From positions 49,531 to 113,530 of the forward strand of contig CAIYCW010000107.1 in assembly GCA_903924855.1 (NCBI GenBank): a DNA stretch of 64,000 bases, given 5' to 3'. This DNA is from an uncultured Rhodospirillales bacterium (GTDB taxonomy: Bacteria; Pseudomonadota; Alphaproteobacteria; Acetobacterales; Acetobacteraceae). Shown here piece after piece: positions 56,068 through 64,000 of this stretch. Made by a program: the position numbers and the translations under genes. The notes under the pieces were generated by a model. The model was not told where the DNA came from. It did no database searches and saw nothing but the letters and a program-made list of their open reading frames with translations. Position 1 is the stretch's first letter, and the number at the start of each line of letters is the position of its first letter.

Positions 56068-57219
56068 ATGACATTCCAGGAATTGGGGCTCGCCCCCAAG
56101 CTGCTGAAGGCCCTTGAGGCCGTCGGCTACACCACCCCCACGCCGATCCAGCAGCAGGCCATCCCGCATGTGATGGCCGGCCGGGACGTGCAGGGCATCG
56201 CCCAGACCGGCACCGGCAAGACCGCGGCCTTCGCCCTGCCCATCCTGCACCGCCTCGCAGCCAGCCCGAAGCGCCCCGGCCCCGGCGGCTGCCGTGTGCT
56301 CGTGCTCTCCCCCACCCGCGAACTCGCCAGCCAGATCGCCGAAAGCTTCCAGGACTACGGCAAGTTCATGGATCTGCGCAGCACCGTCATGTTCGGCGGC
56401 GTGCCGAAAGGCCGCCAGGCCCGCGCCATGCAGATGGGCGTGGACGTGCTCGTCGCCACACCCGGCCGCCTGATGGACCACATGGCCGATCGCACCGTCA
56501 GGCTCGACAGCGTGGAGATCCTCGTCCTCGACGAGGCCGACCACATGCTCGATCTCGGCTTCATCGTCCCCATCCGCCGCATCGTCCAGCACATCCCGGC
56601 CCAGCGCCAGACCCTGTTCTTCTCGGCCACCATGCCCAAGGAGATCGGCACCCTCGCCGGCCAGATGCTGAAAAACCCGGCCCAGGTCGCCGTCACCCCG
56701 GTCGCCACCACCGCCGAGCGCATCGAGCAGCGCGTCATCCATCTGGAAACCTCGCGCAAGCGCGCCGTTCTGTTCGACCTGCTGATGAGCGACGTGAAGG
56801 GCCGCACCCTGGTCTTCACCCGCACCAAGCATGGCGCGGACCGCGTGGTGCGCCATCTCAGCGAACAGGGCCTGGCCTCGGCCGCCATCCACGGCAACAA
56901 AAGCCAGGGCCAGCGCGAGCGCGCCTTGGCCGAGTTCCGCTCCGGCAAATGCCGCGTGCTGGTGGCAACCGACATCGCCGCCCGCGGCATCGATGTTGAC
57001 GGCGTCTCCCACGTCATCAACTTCGACCTGCCCAACGTGCCCGAGACCTATGTCCACCGCATCGGCCGCACCGCGCGCGCCGGCGCCGACGGCATCGCCA
57101 TCAGCCTGTGCGACGGCGAGGAGCGCGCCTTCCTGCGCGGTATCGAGAAATTGATCGGCCAGAAAGTGCCGGTCATGCAGGCCCCTGGCGCACCTGCCCC
57201 CCAGCAGCGCGCCGCCTGA
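56068..57219 (+). CDS. DEAD-box RNA helicase (RhlE-like)
   Basis: AQTGTGKTAAFALPIL, SPTRELASQI, VLDEADHMLDLGF, FSATMPKEI, HRIGRTARAG. Confidence 0.96.
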   Translation: MTFQELGLAPKLLKALEAVGYTTPTPIQQQAIPHVMAGRDVQGIAQTGTGKTAAFALPILHRLAASPKRPGPGGCRVLVLSPTRELASQIAESFQDYGKFMDLRSTVMFGGVPKGRQARAMQMGVDVLVATPGRLMDHMADRTVRLDSVEILVLDEADHMLDLGFIVPIRRIVQHIPAQRQTLFFSATMPKEIGTLAGQMLKNPAQVAVTPVATTAERIEQRVIHLETSRKRAVLFDLLMSDVKGRTLVFTRTKHGADRVVRHLSEQGLASAAIHGNKSQGQRERALAEFRSGKCRVLVATDIAARGIDVDGVSHVINFDLPNVPETYVHRIGRTARAGADGIAISLCDGEERAFLRGIEKLIGQKVPVMQAPGAPAPQQRAA

Positions 57220-57286
57220 GGCTTTACTTGCGTTGACGCAGGCGGGAATTCGCCGCATCCAAAGACAACACGTTCCGGATGCGCCG

Positions 57287-58441
57287 ATGCCCCCGCCTGC
57301 CGAGACACGCCTCGCGCGTCGAAACCTGATCGCCAGCACCCTGGCCCTGCCGCTCGCCTCCCTTCTGGAAGGTCCGGCCTCGGCTCAGGCACCGGCCAAA
57401 CCCGCACCGCCACAGCCGGCCCCGATCTCCGGCCTGAACACCCGCGCCCGCCGCAAGGGCCTGTTCTACGGCAGCGCCATCAACTCCACAGCGCTTTCCA
57501 ACGACATCGCGTTGATGGACCAGGTCCGCAGTGAATGCGGCATCCTGGTCAGCGAGGATGCGTTCAAATGGAACGCCATCCACCCGAAGGACAAAACCTA
57601 CGACTTCGCCGCCGCCGACGCGCTGGTCGACTACGCCTCGCATCACGCCATGGCGGTGCGCGGCCACACGCTGGCCTGGCACGAAGCCAATCCGGACTGG
57701 CTGGAACCGGCACTCACCCGCACCACCGCCGAGAAGATCCTGCGCGACCACATCCACACCGTGGTCTCACGCTACGCCGGCAAGCTCGTCCATTGGGACG
57801 TGGTGAACGAACCCCTGCAGGAGGACGACCACCAGCCCCGCGCCCTGCGCGACACGCTGTGGCTGCGCGCCCTCGGCCCCGCCTATCTCGACATCGCCTT
57901 CCAGGCCGCCCACGCCGCCGATCCGAAGGCGCTGCTGGTGCTGAACGAATACGCCGTCGAATACGGGCTGGATTGGCAGTTGCGCAAACGCGGCGCCCTG
58001 CTCGACCTGCTGGCGGACATGGTGCACCGCAAGATCCCGGTCCACGCCGTCGGCATCCAGGCGCATCTGGACGCAGCCGAGATCGCCATCGACCAGACCG
58101 GCCTATACCGCTTCGTCAACGACATCGCATCGCTCGGCCTGAAGGTGATCATCACCGAGCTGGACGTCCGCGATCAGCGCCTGCCGGCCGATATCGCCTC
58201 GCGCGACACCTCCATCGCAGCCCACGCCCGCGCCTGGCTGGACGTCGTCCTGCCGCATCCCGCCGTGCTCGGCGTGCTGAGCTGGGGCCTGTCAGACCGC
58301 TCCACCTGGCTCAACGACAAATTCCCCCGCGCCGACGGCCTGCCGCAACGCCCGCTGCCGCTCGACCTCGATCTGCGCCGCAAGAAACTCTGGGCCGCCA
58401 TCGCCGCCAGCCTCGACGCCACCGCCGCCCATCCGGTTTAG
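57287..58441 (+). CDS. Secreted GH10 endo-1,4-beta-xylanase
   Basis: RGHTLAWHEANPDWL, LVHWDVVNEPLQED, VIITELDVRDQRLP (acid/base and nucleophile Glu); RR-containing signal peptide. Confidence 0.93.
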   Translation: MPPPAETRLARRNLIASTLALPLASLLEGPASAQAPAKPAPPQPAPISGLNTRARRKGLFYGSAINSTALSNDIALMDQVRSECGILVSEDAFKWNAIHPKDKTYDFAAADALVDYASHHAMAVRGHTLAWHEANPDWLEPALTRTTAEKILRDHIHTVVSRYAGKLVHWDVVNEPLQEDDHQPRALRDTLWLRALGPAYLDIAFQAAHAADPKALLVLNEYAVEYGLDWQLRKRGALLDLLADMVHRKIPVHAVGIQAHLDAAEIAIDQTGLYRFVNDIASLGLKVIITELDVRDQRLPADIASRDTSIAAHARAWLDVVLPHPAVLGVLSWGLSDRSTWLNDKFPRADGLPQRPLPLDLDLRRKKLWAAIAASLDATAAHPV

Positions 58442-58501
58442 GCGGAACGTCGCACCTGTCCCGTCAGTGCGAGGAGCGCTGCGGGATCAGACCGCCAACC
58501 C

Positions 58502-60490
58502 CTAAACGTCCAGATCCTCGACCAGCTGAGCATTCTCCTGAATGAACTGAAACCGCAGCTCCGGCTTGCGCCCCATCAGGCTCTCCACCCGATCGGCCGT
58601 CGCCGCAAACGCCAGCGTGTCGCTCATCTCCGGCACCACCACCTTCAGCAGCGTGCGCCGCTTCGGATCCATCGTGGTCTCCTTCAGCGCCGCCGGCGGC
58701 ATCTCGCCCAACCCCTTGAACCGGCTCACCTCAACCTTGCTGCCCTGCTTGAACAGCAACATCTTCGCCTCGCGGTCGGCGTCATCCATCGCATAGACCG
58801 ACTTCGCCCCCTGGGTCAGCCGATACAGCGGCGGCTGCGCCAGATACAGATGCCCCGCCTGCACCAGCTGCGGCAACTCCCGGTAAAAGAACGTCATCAG
58901 CAGTGATGCGATATGCGCGCCGTCCACATCGGCATCCGTCATGATGATCACCCGCCCGTAGCGCAGCCGGCTGCGCTCGAACCGATCACCCACCCCGCAG
59001 CCCAGCGCCTCGATCAGATCCTTGAGCTCCTGATTCTGCCGCAGCTTCTCTGTGGTCGCACTCGCCACGTTCAAGATCTTGCCGCGCAACGGCAGCACCG
59101 CCTGCGTCGCCCGATCCCGCGCCTGCTTGGCCGAGCCACCGGCCGAATCACCCTCCACCAGGAACAGCTCGGTGCGCGCCGCATCCTCCAGCGTGCAATC
59201 GGCAAGCTTGCCCGGCAACCGCAGCCGCCGTGTGGCGGATTTGCGCGGCGCGTCCTTCAGCTCCTTCCGACGCAGCCGCTCCTCCGCCCGCTCGATCACA
59301 AAGGCCAGCAACGCATCCGCCTGGCTCGGGCTCGCCGCCAGAAAATGATCGAACCGATCGCGCAGCGCAGCCTCCGTCAGGCGCTGCGCCTCCGGATTGG
59401 TTAGCTTCTCCTTGGTCTGGCCCTGAAACTGCGGCTCGCGGATGAACAGCGACAGTTTCGCCGCCATCCCCGCCAGCAGATCCTCCGCCGTCACCGCTGC
59501 CGCCCGCTTGTTGCCGCGCTGCTCGCCCCAGCCGCGCAACCCCTTCAGCAAAGCCGCCCGAAACCCCGCCTCATGCGTCCCGCCCTGCGGCGTCGGCACC
59601 GTGTTGCAGTAGCTGGCAAGCGATCCCTCACCCTCCTCAAGCCAGGCGATTGCCCATTCCACCCGCCCGCTGCGATCGCCATTGGCCGCATTCGGCAAGG
59701 TCGCATCCCCCGCCCACAGCGGCACCACCGTGGTGCTGCCGGCCAGGTCATCCTCCAGCGAATCGCGCAACCCTCCGGGAAAATGCAGCTCCGCCTCAGC
59801 CGGCACCTCCGGCGAGCGGATCAGCGCCGGATCACACACCCAGCGGATCCGCACACCGCGGAACAGATACGCCTTCGACCGGCACAGCCGGAACAGCCTT
59901 GCCGCCTGGAACGACAGCTCACCGAAAATCTCCGGGTCCGGCTGAAACCGCACCTGCGTCCCGCGCCGGTTCTGCACAGAACCCGCATTCAGCAGCGCCG
60001 TCTGCGGCACGCCGCGCGCATAATTCTGCCGCCACAACACCCGATCGCGTGCCACCTCCACCTCAAGCGCCGCCGACAGCGCATTGACCACCGAACTGCC
60101 CACGCCGTGCAGACCGCCCGAGGTCTCATACGCCTTGCCCGAGAACTTGCCGCCCGAATGCAGCGTGGTGAAAATCACCTCAAGGGCCGACAACGCGGGG
60201 AATTTCGGATGCTTGTCGGTGGGAATGCCGCGCCCGTTGTCGCGCACCGTCAGCCAGTTGTCGGGTGCCAGCGTCACCTCGATCAGGCTGGCATGCCCCG
60301 CCACCGCCTCATCCATCGCATTGTCGATGATCTCGGAGGCCAGATGATGCAGCGCCGTCTCATCGGTGCCGCCGATATACATCCCAGGCCGGCGCCGCAC
60401 CGGCTCCAACCCCTCCAGAACCTCGATATGCTCGGCGCCATAGGCGGTGTCTGGCTTGCCATCGGCGCCGGATTTGAACAGGTCGTTCAT
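58502..60490 (-). CDS. parE: DNA topoisomerase IV subunit B
   Basis: IEVLEGLEPVRRRPGMYIGGTDETALHHLASEIIDNAMDEAVAG; ELFLVEGDSAGGSAKQARDR; MTDADVDGAHIASLL. Confidence 0.96.
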   Translation of the reverse strand: MNDLFKSGADGKPDTAYGAEHIEVLEGLEPVRRRPGMYIGGTDETALHHLASEIIDNAMDEAVAGHASLIEVTLAPDNWLTVRDNGRGIPTDKHPKFPALSALEVIFTTLHSGGKFSGKAYETSGGLHGVGSSVVNALSAALEVEVARDRVLWRQNYARGVPQTALLNAGSVQNRRGTQVRFQPDPEIFGELSFQAARLFRLCRSKAYLFRGVRIRWVCDPALIRSPEVPAEAELHFPGGLRDSLEDDLAGSTTVVPLWAGDATLPNAANGDRSGRVEWAIAWLEEGEGSLASYCNTVPTPQGGTHEAGFRAALLKGLRGWGEQRGNKRAAAVTAEDLLAGMAAKLSLFIREPQFQGQTKEKLTNPEAQRLTEAALRDRFDHFLAASPSQADALLAFVIERAEERLRRKELKDAPRKSATRRLRLPGKLADCTLEDAARTELFLVEGDSAGGSAKQARDRATQAVLPLRGKILNVASATTEKLRQNQELKDLIEALGCGVGDRFERSRLRYGRVIIMTDADVDGAHIASLLMTFFYRELPQLVQAGHLYLAQPPLYRLTQGAKSVYAMDDADREAKMLLFKQGSKVEVSRFKGLGEMPPAALKETTMDPKRRTLLKVVVPEMSDTLAFAATADRVESLMGRKPELRFQFIQENAQLVEDLDV

Positions 60491-60588
60491 GCTGTGTTCC
60501 CAATCAGGAACCGACCATACAAAAGCCGCCCCGCTCCGGGCAAGCCGATCGGTCAACCCAGACACGCGGCGAAAATTTCAGAACAGAT

Positions 60589-60612
60589 GTTCTTTCTTTG
60601 AAAAGAAAGAAC
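60589..60612. repeat. A/T-rich hairpin repeat family, copy e
   Basis: GTTCTTTCTTT-GA-AAAGAAAGAAC followed by CAAAGAAACTT. Confidence 0.65.
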
Positions 60613-60626
60613 CAAAGAAACTTCTT

Positions 60627-62246
60627 TCAGTTTGCCGGGGCGTGGCTGCGCTGTGGTGTCACCGTCAGAAAGCGCCGTGTCGGGGGCAGGGGAGTCCCCA
60701 CATGAAAGGACAGCGCCGCCGTCAGAATCGCCTTGTCCGTCTCAGACATCCGCCCCGCCTCGCGCAGATGGTCGCCCCAGGTCTCCAGCCACCACAGCTC
60801 CACCCAATGCTCGGGGTTGGAGATATCCTCCCCCAACTGCCACTGCACCGCCCCACTGCGCCCGCGCACCTCGCGCAGATCGGCCATCACCGCCAGAAAC
60901 GCCTCCTTGCGCTCGGCCGCGATCTGATAATGCTGGCTCTCCATCACCCGCCCGCGCTGCAGCGTCAGCTCCGGCGCCAGCACCGGCGCGATCGTCTCCG
61001 CCTGCGGCACGATCGCAGGGATCGGCGTGCCCGCAATCCCATCCGTGCGGTCGATGTCAAAGAACCGCGCCCCCACCGCCAGCACAACCCCACTCACCCC
61101 CGCCGCCAGCAACGTGCTGGACAGCCCGATCTGCGTGCCAAGCCAGCCCCAGAAGAAGGTGCCGATCACCAAAGCCAGGTTGAACGACAGCTGATAGATC
61201 GAAAGTGCCCGAGACCGCACCCAGGGCGGAGAGGCGATCTGCGCCGAGGCCTGCGCGACAGACGCCGCCGACACCCAGCCCAGCCCAAAGATCACCATCG
61301 CAAACGACGCCGGCAGCCAATGCCGCGAGACGGACATCACCAGCATCCCCGCACAGGACAGCAGCGAGGCAAAGAACACGATCTGCCCGCGCCGAAACCG
61401 CGCCCGCAGATTGGGCAGGATCAGCCCCGCCGTCACCCCGCCCACCCCCATCAGGCCGAGCAACAGCCCGAACGCCCCTGAATCGAGGCGCAATTGCTGG
61501 CGCACCACCAGCGGCAGCATCGCCCAAAGTGCTGCGCACGGCATGAAATACAGCGCCGCCCGCGCCATCGCCGCCTGCACCGAATAGGTGTGGCGCACAA
61601 ACCGCACCCCGCTTTTGATCGCCCCCATCAGCCGCTCCGGCGGCAGGGCGGAGCTGACCACCGGCCGCCGCCACGCCAGCAGGGCCGCGATCACCGCCAG
61701 ATACGAGACCGCGTTGATCCCAAACGTCACCTCCGGCCCGCTGAAGATCAGCAGAAACCCGGCCAAGGCCGGCCCCACCGCGCGCGCGATGTTGAAGCCA
61801 ACCCCGTTCAGCGCCACCGCCTGCACCAGATCCGCCCGCGGCACCGATTCCGCCATCACCGTGCCCCAGGCCGGCCCGTTCATCGCAATCCCGGCCCCGA
61901 TCGCGAAGGTCAGCGCCAACAGACTCCACGCCGTGGTGGCATGTGCCACCGTCATCAGCGTCAGCACCGTCGCAGCCGTCAGCATCCACAGCTGCGTGCC
62001 CAGCAGCATCCGCCTGCGATCGATGATGTCGGCCAACGCGCCGGAGGGCAGCACCAGCAGAAACACCGGCAACACGGTCGCCGCCTGCACCAGGCTCACC
62101 ATCAAAGCGTTGGGCGACAGCGAGGTCATCAGCCAGCCGGCCGAGGTGCTCTGCATCCACACGCCCAGCGAGACGGTCACATTGGCGAGCCACAACGAAC
62201 GGAACAGGCTGTGCCGCAACGGCGCAAGGGCGGCAGGCAACGGCAT
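60627..62246 (-). CDS. MFS transporter (MFS_3/EntS-like) with C-terminal cytosolic extension
   Basis: About 12 TM then about 110 aa soluble region (RVMESQHYQIAAERKEAFLAVMADLREVRGRSGAVQWQLGEDISNPEHWVELWW...). Confidence 0.85.
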   Translation of the reverse strand: MPLPAALAPLRHSLFRSLWLANVTVSLGVWMQSTSAGWLMTSLSPNALMVSLVQAATVLPVFLLVLPSGALADIIDRRRMLLGTQLWMLTAATVLTLMTVAHATTAWSLLALTFAIGAGIAMNGPAWGTVMAESVPRADLVQAVALNGVGFNIARAVGPALAGFLLIFSGPEVTFGINAVSYLAVIAALLAWRRPVVSSALPPERLMGAIKSGVRFVRHTYSVQAAMARAALYFMPCAALWAMLPLVVRQQLRLDSGAFGLLLGLMGVGGVTAGLILPNLRARFRRGQIVFFASLLSCAGMLVMSVSRHWLPASFAMVIFGLGWVSAASVAQASAQIASPPWVRSRALSIYQLSFNLALVIGTFFWGWLGTQIGLSSTLLAAGVSGVVLAVGARFFDIDRTDGIAGTPIPAIVPQAETIAPVLAPELTLQRGRVMESQHYQIAAERKEAFLAVMADLREVRGRSGAVQWQLGEDISNPEHWVELWWLETWGDHLREAGRMSETDKAILTAALSFHVGTPLPPTRRFLTVTPQRSHAPAN

Positions 62247-62261
62247 GGACAGGCTCCCGGT

Positions 62262-63599
62262 TCAGGCGTCGGCCAAAGCTCCTGACGACGTCCCGATATC
62301 CCGCAACGCAATGCCGCGGGCCACCGATGCGCCGATCAGAACCAATGTCGGCCCAGATTGCGACCAGGATGCGGCCTGCGCCACCAACGTATCAAGTGTA
62401 CCTCGCAATTCGCGCTGCCTTGGCGACCCGCCGCGCTCGATCAACATGGCGGGCATCGCCCGGTCCATGCCATGGGCGAACAGCCCATCGCGCAGCTGCG
62501 GCAGCGAGACAATACCCATATACACCGCAAGCGTGCCGCCGATCGCCACCAGCGTTTCGAAGTCAACATCAAGCCGGCCTTCCTTGGTATGTCCGGTGAT
62601 GAAGGTGACGCTGCGTCCCGCCTCGCGATGGGTCAGCGGAATCTTCGCCTGCGCCGCACAGGCCAAGGCCGCCGTCACCCCCGGCACCACCTCGAAGGCG
62701 ATTCCCGCCGCATGCAGCGCCTCCGCCTCCTCACCGCCGCGGCCGAACACGAACGGATCGCCGCCCTTCAGCCGCACCACCTTGCGCCCCTCCTGCGCCA
62801 GGCGCACCAGCAGGCCGTTGATATCCTCCTGCACCACACAGTGATGCGCGCGCACCTTGCCCACATAGATGCGGTCCGCATCGCGCCTGGCCATGTCGAG
62901 CACCGCATCACCGATCAAACGGTCATGCACGATCACATCCGCCTCGCCGAGCAGGCGCTGGGCCCGCATCGTCATCAGATCGGCAGCCCCGGGGCCGGCC
63001 CCCACCAGATAGACCATGCCGCCACTGGGCACGTGCCCGGCCAAGGCCTGCTCGAACACCGCCTCGGCCGCCTGCTCCTGGCCGGCAAACACCAGATCGG
63101 CGGCAGTCCCGGTGAACAAATCCTCCAAAACCCGCCGGCGCTGCGCCAGATCGGGCAGGCGCTCGCGGATCCTCGCCTTGAACCGCTCCGCCATGGCGGC
63201 CAGCCTGCCAAAGGCCGGCGGGATCACCGCCTCGATCTTCGCCCGCAGCAGCCGCGCCAGCACCGGAGCCGCCCCACCGGAGGAGATCGCGATGGTCAAA
63301 GGATCACGGTCAATCATGGCTGGCGTGATGAAGCTGCAAAGCTGGGGCTTGTCCACCACGTTCACCGGGATGCCGCGCGCCTGTGCCGCGTCACTCAGCG
63401 CCTGCAGATCCGCGATCGGCGCATCGGCCCCGATCGCGATCGCACAGCCCTCCAGATCGGCCGGATCGAAGCGTGCGCGCAGCCTTATTTCCGCGTGAGA
63501 CTCCCGCAAAGCCAAGGCTTTCCGCTCGGCGATCGGCCCATCGCCCACCACCAGTGCGACGCGTCCGGCGAGGTCGAGGAAGATCGGAAAATGCCGCAT
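62262..63599 (-). CDS. cysG: Siroheme synthase (trifunctional CysG)
   Basis: N-terminal FPIFLDLAGRVALVVGDGPIAERKALAL (shorter than usual Rossmann), C-terminal VYLVGAGPGAADLMTMRAQRLLGEADVIVHDRLI, VVRLKGGDPFVFGRGGEEAEAL. Confidence 0.94.
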   Translation of the reverse strand: MRHFPIFLDLAGRVALVVGDGPIAERKALALRESHAEIRLRARFDPADLEGCAIAIGADAPIADLQALSDAAQARGIPVNVVDKPQLCSFITPAMIDRDPLTIAISSGGAAPVLARLLRAKIEAVIPPAFGRLAAMAERFKARIRERLPDLAQRRRVLEDLFTGTAADLVFAGQEQAAEAVFEQALAGHVPSGGMVYLVGAGPGAADLMTMRAQRLLGEADVIVHDRLIGDAVLDMARRDADRIYVGKVRAHHCVVQEDINGLLVRLAQEGRKVVRLKGGDPFVFGRGGEEAEALHAAGIAFEVVPGVTAALACAAQAKIPLTHREAGRSVTFITGHTKEGRLDVDFETLVAIGGTLAVYMGIVSLPQLRDGLFAHGMDRAMPAMLIERGGSPRQRELRGTLDTLVAQAASWSQSGPTLVLIGASVARGIALRDIGTSSGALADA

Positions 63600-63716
63600 C
63601 GATGGTCTCCAGAATGGGGGCGGGCAGGGCCCGCGTCAGATGTTCGCAGCATTCATGAATTCACTGGACAGCGCGAAGCTGCGAATCGTGGCTGACACAT
63701 CTTTGCAAGATTCAGG

Positions 63717-63745
63717 TTGACGGCCCCAGGCCTCAGGCATATTAG
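63717..63745 (+). promoter_or_regulatory. Putative rRNA operon promoter
   Basis: TTGACG-N17-TATTAG (-35/-10). Confidence 0.65.
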
Positions 63746-63860
63746 TCTGCCTCACCGGGACGCCGATCGGCTTCACGCCTGATCGTTCCTCCGGTTCCCA
63801 ATCGGCAGGCTACAGTCGCTGAAAGTGACGTAAGGTCACTCAGGTAACTGCTTTCTGTTT

Positions 63861-63872
63861 TGCTCTTTGACA
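63861..63872 (+). promoter_or_regulatory. boxA-like rRNA antitermination element
   Basis: TGCTCTTTGACA, matches boxA TGCTCTTTAACA at 11/12; leader sequence resembles 16S pre-rRNA leaders. Confidence 0.75.
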
Positions 63873-64000
63873 GTTGCATAAGAATGGAAGGGATACGTTG
63901 GCGGCGCTTGGCCGTTGGTATTTCTTGGAGCGATCTGAGGGGTATTGGCGGGTTGGTTTAGGTGGACTGGTTTCTAGCCGGTTTGCTTTAGACTGGGTGC

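Overview
The window is a high-GC alphaproteobacterial chromosome segment. Its gene content suggests a phototrophic Acetobacteraceae relative (inference only). No prophage, integrase, transposase or CRISPR array was recognised.

Main contents, left to right:
- The end of a photosynthesis gene cluster: bchD (5' truncated), bchO, crtI, crtB.
- A complete SUF Fe-S operon: rrf2, sufB, sufC, sufD, sufS, sufU, sufT, sufA.
- A coupled histidine kinase and Ala-rich coiled-coil pair, then a NitT/TauT-type ABC transporter.
- A ccdAB-like toxin-antitoxin pair, and a TetR/MFP/RND efflux cassette.
- tRNA-Thr, a DegP-type protease, rlmB, tRNA-Tyr, tRNA-Gly, then tRNA-Trp, secE and nusG.
- An HldE-like protein with a degraded nucleotidyltransferase domain, and two tandem degenerate EAL-like proteins.
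- An ABC-2 exporter, metabolic genes (phnX, an FAD oxidoreductase, clcA, benE, fadJ, tarD), two DEAD-box helicases, a GH10 xylanase, parE and cysG.
- The promoter and leader of an rRNA operon at the right edge.

Most notable signals:
- Two perfect TGT-N12-ACA (PpsR/CrtJ) sites upstream of crtI.
- A strand-independent GC-skew switch near 36.7 kb.
- The tandem pseudo-EAL gene pair.
- The loss of HxGH in HldE.
- A dispersed A/T-rich hairpin repeat family.
- A perfect Zur-like palindrome.
- A paralogous pair of uncharacterised membrane proteins.

All calls come from reading the sequence and the supplied ORFs. No database search was run.
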